The position numbers and the translations under genes were made by a program. A stretch of 51,377 nucleotides of DNA from Clostridia bacterium (GTDB lineage Bacteria; Bacillota; Clostridia; Oscillospirales; CAG-272): assembly GCA_017456985.1 (NCBI GenBank), contig JAFTIH010000048.1:1-51377 (forward strand). Reading direction: 5' to 3'. Shown here piece by piece: positions 35,437 to 43,651 of this stretch (positions are counted from its first letter, which is position 1; each line of letters begins with the position of its first letter). The notes under the pieces are model-generated. The model was not told the DNA's origin and did not search any database. It saw only the letters and a program-made list of their open reading frames with translations.

Positions 35437-35888
35437 TGGGATGGAATGAACTTTTGCAAATTCTTTGCGGCACGCTCGGCACGCTGGGCTTCGCCTTCGT
35501 CTTCGATATTCGCGGCAAGCGCATCTTCTTTGCCGCCTTCGGCGGACTGCTCGCGTGGGCGCTCTACCTCTTGCTCGGACTCTTTCTGCCCGACGCGACG
35601 CTCCGTTGCTTCCTCGTTTCGGTCGTCGTGTCGCTCTATGCCGAGCTGCTCGCGCGCCTGCTCAAAACCCCCGCCGTCACCTTCAGCACCATCTCGCTCA
35701 TCCCGCTCGTCCCCGGTAGCTCGCTCTACTACACGATGACGGGCGCCTTTCGGGGCGACGGCGCGGCATTCCTCGCCAGCGGCGTCGAAACGCTGAAGAT
35801 CGCCGCCGCACTCTCCCTCGGCACCGTGCTCGTCAGCACCTCCTTCGCGTATGCGAAAAAATACCTCTTAACGAAAAAACAAGGATAA
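35436..35888 (+). CDS. Threonine/serine exporter, ThrE_2-type subunit
   Basis: 150 residues with four membrane helices, matching the ThrE_2 (PF12821-type) family. The marker is TISLIPLVPGSSLYYTM near 87-103, plus a polar RGDGAAFLASGVETLK loop. It forms the second half of a two-gene exporter with the preceding gene, which it overlaps by one base; this coupling suggests equal production of both subunits. A bidirectional terminator follows. Confidence 0.9.
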   Translation: MGWNELLQILCGTLGTLGFAFVFDIRGKRIFFAAFGGLLAWALYLLLGLFLPDATLRCFLVSVVVSLYAELLARLLKTPAVTFSTISLIPLVPGSSLYYTMTGAFRGDGAAFLASGVETLKIAAALSLGTVLVSTSFAYAKKYLLTKKQG

Positions 35889-35894
35889 CAAAAA

Positions 35895-35933
35895 GCGCAT
35901 ACCTCGGAAATCGAGGTATGCGCCATCTTTTTA
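35895..35933. terminator. Bidirectional terminator after the exporter genes
   Basis: GCGCATACCTCG (35895-35906) and CGAGGTATGCGC (35912-35923) form a 12-bp stem. A T-run follows on either strand. It separates the exporter from the aminopeptidase gene. Confidence 0.88.
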
Positions 35934-35937
35934 TCAA

Positions 35938-37167
35938 TTAAAAGCAGAAGTTACCGTCCTTCATTACGGCGATCTCTTTGCCGTCCTCGGTGATGCCCGT
36001 GACCGAAAGATCTGCCGTGCCGATCATAAAGTCGGTGTGCTGGGTGGAAACGTTCAGCCCGTGGGCGGCAAGCTCCTCCTCGCTCATTTCTGCGCCCCCC
36101 TCGATGCAGGGGTACGCCGCGCCAAAGGCAAGATGGCAGGAGGCGTTTTCATCGAAGAGCGTTTCGTAAAAGAGAATATTCTGGCGGCGGATGGGCGAAT
36201 CGTACGCGATCAGCGCCACCTCGCCGAGATAGCAAGCCCCCTCGTCCACCGCAATCGCGTTTTTGAGGATCTCCTCGCCCTCACGGGCGTGGACCTCCAC
36301 GATCTTGCCCTCGCGGATGACGAAGTGAAAATCGCGGATCACGTTGCCGTCCTCCACGAGCGGCATCGCGGCATATACGATGCCGTTGACACCCGTTTTG
36401 AGCGGAGAAGTGAAGATCTCCTCCGTCGGCATATTCGCAACGAAGGGATGCCCCGCGGGCGTCGTTTCTTCGCCCGATTGCCATAAGTGCCCCTCGGGAA
36501 GCTCTACCGTGAGCCGCGTGCCAAGCGCGTTCTCGTAGCGAAGATAGCGGAAGCGGTAGGCGTTCAGCTTGTCGGTGCGCGCCTTGAGGGTGGCAAGATG
36601 CTCGCGCCAGCGCGCGACCGCGTCCCCCTTGCCCTCAACGCGCACGGCAGAGAGGATCGCGTCCCAAAGGCGCTCGATCTTGTCGGACGCATCGGGGAAT
36701 ACGCGTGCCGCCCAGCTTTCGATGGGAACGGACGCAATGCACCACGGGAAAAAGCTGGTCGTTTCCAAGCGGTAAAACTCCGCAAGGTCGCGCCCCTTTG
36801 CCTTGGCGTTGCGCAAAATGCGCTCGGGGTCCACCCCTGCAAGGTTCATCGGGTCGCTCGCCTCAATAAACAGACGCGGCACGCCGCGGCGGGACTCGCC
36901 GTTGAGCAGCTCCATCCGCCAAGCGAGCGTCGTGTCGAATACCTCGTCCTCGGCACGCAAAAAATGCTCGCGCGTGACGAAGTCGTCGCTCCAAACCACC
37001 GTCACGTCCTTGGCGCCCGCATCGTAGGCGGCGCTGACGCAAAGACGCGCAAAATCCGCCACGTCAACGGGTGCGTGGATATAAAGCTCCATCCCTTTTT
37101 TGATACCAAGCCCTACCTCGATCAGCAGGGCGGCGTATTCTTTTTTCTTTTGCTCTAAGCTCTTCAT
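35938..37167 (-). CDS. M29-family aminopeptidase
   Basis: 409 residues, the usual size of thermophilic-type (M29, AmpS/PepS) metalloaminopeptidases. The N-terminal part has GKxxELYIHAPVDVADFAR. The metal-binding C-terminal half shows NMPTEEIFTSP (Glu ligand), an EVALI Glu, ENASCHLAFG (His) and STQHTDFMIGT (His and Asp), as in the family. It removes N-terminal residues from peptides in the cytoplasm. Its ATG overlaps the TGA of the upstream glycosidase gene by four bases (37164-37167), so the two are translationally coupled although their roles are unrelated. Confidence 0.92.
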   Translation of the reverse strand: MKSLEQKKKEYAALLIEVGLGIKKGMELYIHAPVDVADFARLCVSAAYDAGAKDVTVVWSDDFVTREHFLRAEDEVFDTTLAWRMELLNGESRRGVPRLFIEASDPMNLAGVDPERILRNAKAKGRDLAEFYRLETTSFFPWCIASVPIESWAARVFPDASDKIERLWDAILSAVRVEGKGDAVARWREHLATLKARTDKLNAYRFRYLRYENALGTRLTVELPEGHLWQSGEETTPAGHPFVANMPTEEIFTSPLKTGVNGIVYAAMPLVEDGNVIRDFHFVIREGKIVEVHAREGEEILKNAIAVDEGACYLGEVALIAYDSPIRRQNILFYETLFDENASCHLAFGAAYPCIEGGAEMSEEELAAHGLNVSTQHTDFMIGTADLSVTGITEDGKEIAVMKDGNFCF

Positions 37168-38858
37168 TCGCTTTTCTCCTTCACGCCGTCAAGTGCGGCA
37201 ACAATTTCATCGCGCAGGGCGGCAAACGCCCCCTCGGGAACCTTCACCACCGCGCGGTCGTAGGTCGTAAAGCCGTTGGTTTCGTCCTCCACGTCCGCAA
37301 GCTGGGTGATCACCGCACCTCCAAGCCCCGCACGCACCGCGGGAATAACCTCTTCGCGGTAAAGCCGCAACAGCCGCTCGGTGAGATCCTTTTCGTCGCG
37401 GCAAAGCGCATAGCCGTAATTCTTTCCCGACGGATAGGTATGTCCCGCAACGGGGAGCGAATACCCGCCAAACTCCGAAAGGAAAACGGGAAGTGCTTCT
37501 CCCTTATAATTTGGCTTGATTTTCTTGAAATACACGTGATCGCTCCGCATATCCGTCGCGCGGGTGCGGAACCAGCCCGACGCCGTGTCAAAGAGCATCG
37601 AGGGGAATTCCCCCTTGAAAAGACGGTACAGCGCGTCCGCGTCCTTTTGTCCCCAACCCTCGTTGAAGATGGTGAACATCAAAACACAAGGGAAGACGGA
37701 TAAATAGGAAAGCATCTCGCGCGTATGCTCGTAAAAGATCTCCCGCGCACGGCGGCTCTTTCTAAGAAGCGCATTTGGGAAACGCTTCAAGCCCACCGTG
37801 GGGAGCGCCGTGTGAAAGAAAAACGAGTAGGAGCCGTTGTTGACGGCGTCCTGGCATACGATGATGCCCTCGCGGTCGCAATCGTAGTAAAAGAGCGCGC
37901 TCTCCACCTTGATATGCTTGCGGATCATATTAAAGCCAAGGCGCTTGGCAAGACGAATATCGTCAAGATAGCCGCTCGGCGTCTTTGGCGTGTAAATCCC
38001 CTCGGGATAATACCCTTGGTCAAGCACGCCGTGTAAAAAATAGGGCTTGCCGTTTAAGAAAAAGCGTGTCTGCCCGTCCTCGCACACTCGCGCGTCCAGG
38101 CGGCGAAGCGCAAAGTATCCATCCGCCTCGTCCGTTTCGCTCTTCACTGTAAAGCGGTACAAATAAGGGTCCTCGGGCGACCAGAGGTGCGGATTTTTGG
38201 GCTTCAAAACGATCTCGCCCGCCCGCATCGTATAAAGCGCCGTTTCCTCGCCGTCAAAATAGGAGATCGTCAGCTCCTTGGCGTCGCTCTCGACCGTAAT
38301 ATGCACGCACCTTTCGTTTGCGTGGGTGCGAATACCGTAAATGCCCCCCTCGGGAAAGCTTTCAAGCCAGACGCTCTGCCAGATGCCCGACGTGGGCGTG
38401 TACCACATCCCGCCGCGCTTGACGCGTTGCTTGCCGTAGGGATAGTCGTGGGAAAGGTCGTCCCGCACCGCAACGACCAACTCGTTCTCCTCTTGCAAAT
38501 GCGCGCTCACGTCCACCGAGAAGGGAAGATAGCCCCCCTCGTGCGTGTAAAGGGGCGAGCCGTTGAAAACGACCGTCGCCACCGTGTCCACCGCCCCGAA
38601 GTGCAAAAGCGTCTTCTTCTCGTGGAAGCCCTCGGGCAGGCGAAAGGTGCGGCGGTAAAATAACATCTCCCCGCGCGCGCGGCGCGCCGTTACGCCCGAC
38701 GCCTCGCTCTCGGGCGGGAAGGGAACGTTCACCGTGTAGGGAAACGTGCTCGGAATTTCGGGCGTGCGCGAAAACGCAAGCTCCCAAGTCCCGTCAAGCG
38801 AGAAAAAGGAGCGGCGTCTTAACTGCGGACGCGGATACGTATCAATATAGGCGTTCAT
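37164..38858 (-). CDS. Glycoside hydrolase family 2 protein
   Basis: 564 residues. GH2 layout: a jelly-roll sugar-binding domain (about 15-170, SLDGTWELAF to GIWQSVWLE), an Ig-like domain (about 180-265), and a TIM barrel. The acid/base Glu is near 400 in FTIFNEGWGQ and the nucleophile Glu near 461 in FLSEFGGY. There is no signal peptide, so it acts inside the cell on imported sugars. Beta-galactosidase, beta-glucuronidase or beta-mannosidase activity cannot be separated by eye. GGGAGG precedes the ATG. It leads a two-gene unit with the M29 peptidase. Confidence 0.9.
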   Translation of the reverse strand: MNAYIDTYPRPQLRRRSFFSLDGTWELAFSRTPEIPSTFPYTVNVPFPPESEASGVTARRARGEMLFYRRTFRLPEGFHEKKTLLHFGAVDTVATVVFNGSPLYTHEGGYLPFSVDVSAHLQEENELVVAVRDDLSHDYPYGKQRVKRGGMWYTPTSGIWQSVWLESFPEGGIYGIRTHANERCVHITVESDAKELTISYFDGEETALYTMRAGEIVLKPKNPHLWSPEDPYLYRFTVKSETDEADGYFALRRLDARVCEDGQTRFFLNGKPYFLHGVLDQGYYPEGIYTPKTPSGYLDDIRLAKRLGFNMIRKHIKVESALFYYDCDREGIIVCQDAVNNGSYSFFFHTALPTVGLKRFPNALLRKSRRAREIFYEHTREMLSYLSVFPCVLMFTIFNEGWGQKDADALYRLFKGEFPSMLFDTASGWFRTRATDMRSDHVYFKKIKPNYKGEALPVFLSEFGGYSLPVAGHTYPSGKNYGYALCRDEKDLTERLLRLYREEVIPAVRAGLGGAVITQLADVEDETNGFTTYDRAVVKVPEGAFAALRDEIVAALDGVKEKSE

Positions 38859-38887
38859 AGGAAGCCTCCCGTAAGTTCGTTGCTTCT

Positions 38888-38916
38888 ATTTTATCACGTT
38901 TTGCCTCAAAATGCAA
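38888..38916 (-). promoter_or_regulatory. Promoter of the GH2 gene
   Basis: Minus strand TTGCAT (38911-38916), 17-base spacer, TAAAAT (38888-38893). Confidence 0.72.
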
Positions 38917-38922
38917 GAGCGC

Positions 38923-38951
38923 TTGACATTTTGCCCCAAAAAGAGTATAAT
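38923..38951 (+). promoter_or_regulatory. Promoter of the PAP2 gene
   Basis: TTGACA (38923-38928), 17-base spacer, TATAAT (38946-38951). It is back to back with the GH2 promoter. Confidence 0.87.
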
Positions 38952-38981
38952 GAAGCTATCCAAAGGAAAGGATTTCTTGCT

Positions 38982-39941
38982 ATGTCAGTTTTGTATTGGT
39001 TTGAAAGCATCCGCAACCCCGTTCTCGACGTCTTCTTCGGGCTCGTCACGCGCCTCGGGGAAGAAACGGTCATCGTCGTCCTTGCGCTCCTCTTTTTGTG
39101 GTGCATCGACAAATACGAGGGCTATTATCTGCTCTCCGTCGGCTTTGCGGGAATGCTCGTCAGTCAGTTTATGAAGATCCTCTGCCGCATCCCCCGTCCG
39201 TGGGTCAAGGACCCCTCCTTCACATTCGTCGAAAGCGCACGCGAGGCGGCAACGGGCTACTCCTTCCCCTCGGGACACTCGCAGAACGCCGTCGGCGCGC
39301 TCGGCTCGGTCGCCGCGTGGCAAAAAGAGAAGTGGCTTCGCATCCCCCTCATCGTCCTCGCCGTCCTCGTTCCCATCTCGCGGATGTACCTCGGCGTACA
39401 TACCCCCGCGGACGTGCTGGTGGGCTCGCTCATCTCGCTCGTTCTCCTTTTTGCCTTTCTGCCCATCTTTAAAACCCTCAAGGAGCATCCCCTGCGCTTT
39501 TACGCGGTGCTTGGCACCTTCCTTTTGCTCACAGTCGCGTACGTGATCTATCTTGAGGTATATCCCTTTGGCGCGGATGTCGATGCGGCAAACCTTGAGT
39601 CTGCCTACTCCAACGGCTATAAGCTCCTCGGCTCGCTCGTGGGACTTATCGTAATGTACGCTCTCGACACCCACGTCTTCCGCTACGAAACCAAAGCGCC
39701 CCTCCTTGCGCAGGTCTTTAAGCTCCTCATCGGCGCCGCGGTCGTCATCGTCATCAAATCCCTGCTCAAAACGCCCCTGCTCGCCCTCACGGGCGGACAC
39801 GCCTCGGCAGGTGCCATCCGTTATTTTCTGATGTTCGCCGTGGGCGGATGCTGTCCCGCACTCTTCCCGCACCTGACGCGCTTTGCAAGCTTCCTTACCG
39901 CAAAATGCAAAAAGAAAGACGAAGGCGAAACGCAAGAATAA
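38982..39941 (+). CDS. PAP2-family membrane phosphatase
   Basis: 319 residues with about eight membrane helices. The three acid-phosphatase motifs are present: KILCRIPRPW (KxxxxxxRP), SFPSGHSQNA (PSGH) and SRMYLGVHTPADV (SRxxxxxHxxxD). Such enzymes dephosphorylate lipid phosphates, including phosphatidic acid or undecaprenyl pyrophosphate. The C-terminal half carries extra helices beyond the catalytic core. The ATG at 38982 has AAAGGA upstream; the frame continues upstream through the promoter and is not used. A terminator is not obvious before the tRNA promoter. Confidence 0.92.
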   Translation: MSVLYWFESIRNPVLDVFFGLVTRLGEETVIVVLALLFLWCIDKYEGYYLLSVGFAGMLVSQFMKILCRIPRPWVKDPSFTFVESAREAATGYSFPSGHSQNAVGALGSVAAWQKEKWLRIPLIVLAVLVPISRMYLGVHTPADVLVGSLISLVLLFAFLPIFKTLKEHPLRFYAVLGTFLLLTVAYVIYLEVYPFGADVDAANLESAYSNGYKLLGSLVGLIVMYALDTHVFRYETKAPLLAQVFKLLIGAAVVIVIKSLLKTPLLALTGGHASAGAIRYFLMFAVGGCCPALFPHLTRFASFLTAKCKKKDEGETQE

Positions 39942-39978
39942 AAAAACCGAGAAAAACAAAATATTTTTCAAAAACCCC

Positions 39979-40007
39979 TTGACAACGGGCAAAAACTATG
40001 TTATAAT
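39979..40007 (+). promoter_or_regulatory. Promoter of the tRNA-Thr/tRNA-Tyr transcript
   Basis: TTGACA (39979-39984), 17-base spacer, TATAAT (40002-40007), a perfect consensus. Confidence 0.9.
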
Positions 40008-40030
40008 CTTTGACGTTGTTGAGGGCGCAT

Positions 40031-40106
40031 GCTGGTGTAGCTCAGCTGGTAGAGCAGCTGATTTGTAATCAGCAGGTCGGGGGTTCGAATCCGTCCACCA
40101 GCTCCA
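40031..40106 (+). tRNA. tRNA-Thr (TGT)
   Basis: 76 bases with CCA encoded. Acceptor GCTGGTG pairs with CACCAGC, D-arm GCTC/GAGC, anticodon arm CTGAT-TTGTAA-ATCAG with anticodon TGT, and T-loop TTCGAAT. The T-stem as written (GGGGG against CCGTC) holds one G-G mismatch and a G-T pair. Confidence 0.93.
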
Positions 40107-40121
40107 CACAACGGTGAATAT

Positions 40122-40206
40122 GGGGGAATTCCCGAGCGGCCAAAGGGGGCAGACTGTAAATCTGTTGTCACTGACTTCGGTGGTCCGAATCCACCTTCCC
40201 CCACCA
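40122..40206 (+). tRNA. tRNA-Tyr (GTA)
   Basis: 85 bases with CCA encoded and a long variable arm, as in bacterial tRNA-Tyr. Acceptor GGGGGAA pairs with TTCCCCC; anticodon arm CAGA-CTGTAAA-TCTG with anticodon GTA. It is 15 bases after tRNA-Thr and shares its promoter. Confidence 0.95.
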
Positions 40207-40207
40207 G

Positions 40208-40237
40208 AAAAAAAGCACGCGCAAGCGTGCTTTTTTT
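40208..40237 (+). terminator. Terminator of the tRNA-Thr/Tyr transcript
   Basis: AAAAAGCACGC and GCGTGC pair around GCAA and are followed by seven Ts. Confidence 0.92.
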
Positions 40238-40241
40238 CTAT

Positions 40242-40432
40242 CCAATCCGAAGGATTGGCATGGAATCACGACGCAGTCGTGTATGGAATCGCCGTAGGCG
40301 TGTGGCGTCACGCTTTAGCGTGTATTCCTCTTCGGATTGATGCCATGCACCACTTCGTGGTGATTCCATACCGCAACGAGTTGCGAATTCCATCCAAGGC
40401 TTTGCCTTGATTTCATACACGCCTTCGGCGTG
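40242..40432. repeat. Multi-hairpin palindromic element B
   Basis: Eight small hairpins in 190 bases, most with 2-4-base loops: 40242-40258, 40267-40281, 40290-40300, 40309-40322, 40348-40362, 40372-40385, 40396-40408 and 40418-40432. The left half has the linker ATGGAAT twice (40260-40266, 40283-40289); the right half has its reverse complement ATTCCAT twice (40363-40369, 40387-40393). CAATCCGAAG (40243-40252) also pairs with CTTCGGATTG (40330-40339), closing the left half. The plan is the same as element A at 34482-34640, with different stem sequences. No coding frame is credible. Confidence 0.75.
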
Positions 40433-40459
40433 GTTGGGATGCGAGATTGAAAAAAACTC

Positions 40460-40488
40460 TTGCATTGCGTTTAAAAATATGATATGAT
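40460..40488 (+). promoter_or_regulatory. Promoter of nfnAB
   Basis: TTGCAT (40460-40465), 17-base spacer, TATGAT (40483-40488). Confidence 0.75.
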
Positions 40489-40549
40489 ACATTCATCAAG
40501 CTCTAAAACGCTGCAAGGAAAGATATCGCTTGCCTATACGGAGAATATT

Positions 40550-41404
40550 ATGTATCAAATCAAAAAAAAGAAGATCTTAAACCCCACGGTCGTGGAGCTT
40601 CACGTGGAAGCTCCCCTCGTGGCAAACAAAGCGCGCCCGGGACAGTTTATCATCCTGCGCGTCGATGAGGACGGCGAGCGCATTCCCCTGACCGTCGCAG
40701 GCACCGACAAGGAGAAGGGAACGGTCAAGATCATTTATCAGATCGTCGGCGCGACCACCAAAAAGCTTTCGGCCAAGGAAGAGGGCGACACCCTTCAAGA
40801 CTTCGTCGGTCCGCTCGGCGTCCCCACGCATCTTGACGGACTGCAAAACGTCTGCATCGTAGGCGGCGGCGTCGGATGCGCCATCGCCCTGCCTATCGCC
40901 GAAGCGCTTCACGAAATGGGCGCCCGCGTCACGAGCATCATCGGCTTCCGCAGTCGCGACCTGCTCATCCTCGAGGATGAGTTCCGCGCCGCATCGTGCA
41001 CCCTTCGCGTGATGACGGACGACGGCTCCTACGGAGAAAAGGGCAACGTCACGCTTCCCTTAAAAGAAATGCTTGAGGGCGGCGAGCGCTTTGACGCCGT
41101 CATCACCATCGGTCCGCTCGTAATGATGAAGTTCGTGACGTTGACAGCAAAGCCCTACGGCGTCCCCGTCACCGTGTCGATGAACCCCATTATGATCGAC
41201 GGCACGGGTATGTGCGGCGGCTGTCGCCTTACGCTCAACGTGGACGGCAAAAAGATCACGAAGTTCGCTTGCGTGGACGGTCCCGACTTTAACGGCTACG
41301 AGGTCGATTTCGACGAAGCGATGGCACGCGGCAGAATGTACGGTGCCTTCGAGCGCCACGCGTATGAAGAAACCTGTAATCTCTATAAAAAGGAGGTGCA
41401 GTGA
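40550..41404 (+). CDS. nfnA: NADH-dependent ferredoxin:NADP oxidoreductase, subunit A
   Basis: 284 residues. The small subunit of the electron-bifurcating NfnAB complex, which couples NADH and reduced ferredoxin to NADPH formation. It has the FAD-binding domain (KARPGQFIILRV near 24-35), an NAD-binding domain (VCIVGGGVGCAIALPIA near 99-115), and a C-terminal [2Fe-2S] site in GMCGGCRLTL plus a later Cys in FACVDGP. The related PyrK and sulfide dehydrogenase subunits share this plan; the immediate neighbour decides for NfnA. The ATG at 40550 has CGGAGA upstream. It is followed by nfnB with a one-base gap. Confidence 0.9.
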   Translation: MYQIKKKKILNPTVVELHVEAPLVANKARPGQFIILRVDEDGERIPLTVAGTDKEKGTVKIIYQIVGATTKKLSAKEEGDTLQDFVGPLGVPTHLDGLQNVCIVGGGVGCAIALPIAEALHEMGARVTSIIGFRSRDLLILEDEFRAASCTLRVMTDDGSYGEKGNVTLPLKEMLEGGERFDAVITIGPLVMMKFVTLTAKPYGVPVTVSMNPIMIDGTGMCGGCRLTLNVDGKKITKFACVDGPDFNGYEVDFDEAMARGRMYGAFERHAYEETCNLYKKEVQ

Positions 41405-41405
41405 T

Positions 41406-42818
41406 ATGGCGAATATGAACCCAAAGCGCAACGAAATGCCCACCCAAGACCCCCTCGTTCGCGCCCACAATTTCGACGAGGTCGCCCTCGGCTATACCGA
41501 GGCACAAGCCATCGACGAAGCAAACCGTTGCCTTTCCTGTAAGAATATGCCCTGCGTTGCAGGCTGTCCCGTTAAGATCCATATTCCCGCGTTTATCGAA
41601 AAGATCAAGGAGGGCGACTTCGAGGGTGCCTACGGGATCATCGCCAAGTCCTCCTCGCTCCCCGCCGTTTGCGGCAGAGTTTGTCCCCAAGAGGTGCAGT
41701 GCGAGTCAAAATGCGTGCGCGGCATCAAGGGGGAGAGCGTCGGCATCGGTCGGTTAGAGCGCTTCGTCGCGGATTGGCATAACACCTTCGTAGCGGACGA
41801 CCCCGTACGCCCCGCGCAAAACGGACACCGCGTCGCCGTCGTCGGCTCGGGTCCCTCGGGACTCACTTGCGCGGGCGACCTTGCGAAGCGCGGCTTCGAC
41901 GTCACCGTCTTTGAAGCGCTCCACACCGCAGGCGGCGTGCTGGTATATGGCATCCCCGAATTCCGACTGCCCAAGGCGATCGTCGCCAAAGAGGTGGAAA
42001 CGCTCAAAAAGCTGGGCGTCAAGATCGAAACCAACGTCGTCATCGGCAAAACGCTCACCGTTGACGAGCTTTTTGACCAAGGCTTTGAAGCCGTCTTCAT
42101 CGGCTCGGGCGCGGGACTTCCCAACTTTATGGGCATCCCGGGAGAGGGGCTTTGCGGCGTCTATTCCGCCAACGAATTTCTCACCCGCAGTAACTTAATG
42201 AAGGCGTATCTCGACGCCCCCCATACCCCCGTAATGAAGGGTGGCAGGGTCGCCGTCGTGGGTGGCGGCAACGTCGCGATGGACGCGGCAAGAACCGCAC
42301 TCCGTCTGGGCGCCGAAAAGGTCTTTATCGTCTATCGCCGCTCCGAGGAGGAGCTTCCCGCGCGCCGCGAGGAGGTCGAGCACGCGAAGGAGGAGGGCAT
42401 CGAATTTTGCCTTCTCACCAACCCCACCGAGATCCTCGGGTACCACAATCCCGACGACCCGCGCGACCCCAAAAACGGCTTCGTGACAGGAATGCGTTGC
42501 GTCCGTATGGAGCTTGGCGAGCCCGACGAGCGCGGCAGACGCCGCCCCGTCGAAATTCCGAACAGTGCCTTTGAAATGGCGCTCGACACCGTCGTGATGT
42601 CCATCGGCACCTCGCCCAACCCCCTCATCAAAGCCACCACCGACGGGCTCACCGTCAACGCGCGCGGCGGCATCGTCGTCAACGAGGACGGGCTCACCTC
42701 CCGCCCCGCCGTCTATGCAGGCGGTGACGCCGTCACAGGCGCCGCCACCGTCATCTCCGCAATGGGTGCGGGCAAAACGGCGGCAAAAGCCATCGCCGAC
42801 GCGCTTCTCGACGCCTGA
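41406..42818 (+). CDS. nfnB: NADPH-dependent oxidoreductase, NfnB (GltA-type) subunit
   Basis: 470 residues, homologous to the small subunit of glutamate synthase. The N-terminal part binds two [4Fe-4S] clusters through CLSCKNMPCVAGCP (42-55) and CGRVCPQEVQCESKC. It then has FAD-binding VAVVGSGPSGLTCAGDLA, GGVLVYGIPEFRLPK, and NADPH-binding VAVVGGGNVAMDAART, ending with YAGGDAVTGAATVI. With NfnA next door and no large GltB subunit, the NfnB assignment is better than glutamate synthase. AAAGGAGG precedes the ATG. A terminator follows. Confidence 0.92.
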   Translation: MANMNPKRNEMPTQDPLVRAHNFDEVALGYTEAQAIDEANRCLSCKNMPCVAGCPVKIHIPAFIEKIKEGDFEGAYGIIAKSSSLPAVCGRVCPQEVQCESKCVRGIKGESVGIGRLERFVADWHNTFVADDPVRPAQNGHRVAVVGSGPSGLTCAGDLAKRGFDVTVFEALHTAGGVLVYGIPEFRLPKAIVAKEVETLKKLGVKIETNVVIGKTLTVDELFDQGFEAVFIGSGAGLPNFMGIPGEGLCGVYSANEFLTRSNLMKAYLDAPHTPVMKGGRVAVVGGGNVAMDAARTALRLGAEKVFIVYRRSEEELPARREEVEHAKEEGIEFCLLTNPTEILGYHNPDDPRDPKNGFVTGMRCVRMELGEPDERGRRRPVEIPNSAFEMALDTVVMSIGTSPNPLIKATTDGLTVNARGGIVVNEDGLTSRPAVYAGGDAVTGAATVISAMGAGKTAAKAIADALLDA

Positions 42819-42830
42819 CCCCTTTGAAAG

Positions 42831-42858
42831 AAAAAAGCTTGCCGCGGCAAGCTTTTTT
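42831..42858. terminator. Bidirectional terminator between nfnB and the YkuD gene
   Basis: AAAAAAGCTTGCC and GGCAAGCTTTTTT form a 13-bp stem with only GC in between. Confidence 0.9.
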
Positions 42859-42862
42859 CTAT

Positions 42863-43555
42863 CTACCGCACGTACACCGCCGTGCCGATGGGAACGGTGC
42901 GGTAGAGATATTCGCTGTCCTTCGGCGAAAGCCGAATGCACCCGTGCGAGATGCGCTCGCCAAGGCGTCCGTCCGTCACGCTCTCGCCCGCCCAGTCGTA
43001 CAGCACCGAGTGGAGCATATATCCCCCGTAGAAGCAAAGCGCGTGACGGCAGAGATACAGGTTTTCCTTGCCGATGGACGCCGAGCGGTACGCAATTTCA
43101 AACCGCCCCGACGGCGTCGGGTGCGCCGCGTCCCCCACGGAGCAACGAAGCGTGCGCACGAGCGTCCACCCCTCGTCCCCGTATTCAAGCAGATACACGC
43201 GCACCCGCGCAAGGTCCACCCACAGCAGCACCCCCGTCCTGCTATGCATCCGCTCGCCCACGAAATCTGCGATCTCGGCGGCGCTTGGCTCTCGCAAGGC
43301 GGGCGACGGCACCGCGATGGGCATCACCGCGTCCCACGGCACCCGCACGCGCCCGCCCGACGGTGTCGAAACGGTATAATGCTTTTCGTGCTCCGCCTCG
43401 TACAGCCGCACGCGCGTCCCTGCCGCAAGCCCCGATGCGGCGTACCGCATTTCTCCCTCGTATTTATAAGGAGGGAAGAGTGACGCCGCCCGTGCGGGAA
43501 CGGGCAAAATCGCAAAAAACAGCACAAAAGCCAAAAGACAGGAACGCACGCGCAT
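42863..43555 (-). CDS. Exported L,D-transpeptidase (YkuD domain)
   Basis: 230 residues. A signal peptide (about 1-23, ending ARA) is followed by a short SH3-like part (about 25-75) and a YkuD domain (about 105-230). The catalytic motif SHGCIRLSPKD has its Cys near 206, with the family His in the segment YMLHSVLYDW before it. L,D-transpeptidases cross-link peptidoglycan or attach proteins to it. Clostridia often use them in spore or vegetative wall. AAAGGAG precedes the ATG at 43555; the longer frame is not used. Confidence 0.9.
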   Translation of the reverse strand: MRVRSCLLAFVLFFAILPVPARAASLFPPYKYEGEMRYAASGLAAGTRVRLYEAEHEKHYTVSTPSGGRVRVPWDAVMPIAVPSPALREPSAAEIADFVGERMHSRTGVLLWVDLARVRVYLLEYGDEGWTLVRTLRCSVGDAAHPTPSGRFEIAYRSASIGKENLYLCRHALCFYGGYMLHSVLYDWAGESVTDGRLGERISHGCIRLSPKDSEYLYRTVPIGTAVYVR

Positions 43556-43619
43556 AATTTTCTCCTTTTTTCTTTTAGTTTGCCCGAAAAAGCGAAAAAA
43601 GCAGTTGTTAAAAACAAGA

Positions 43620-43648
43620 AAAAAGCCTTGCAAAAGCAAGACTTTTTT
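43620..43648 (-). terminator. Terminator after the metallopeptidase gene
   Basis: AAAAAGCCTTGC pairs with GCAAGACTTTTTT around AAAA, with one mismatch. On the minus strand a T-run follows. Confidence 0.8.
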
Positions 43649-43651
43649 GCT

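Noticed and set aside
40242-40432. CRISPR array
   Set aside because: Hairpin stems differ from one another, the linkers are 7 bases, and there is no constant repeat with equal-size spacers; no cas gene is present.
41406-42818. Glutamate synthase small subunit
   Set aside because: The sequence would allow it, but the partner gene is an NfnA-type flavoprotein and no large GltB subunit is present.
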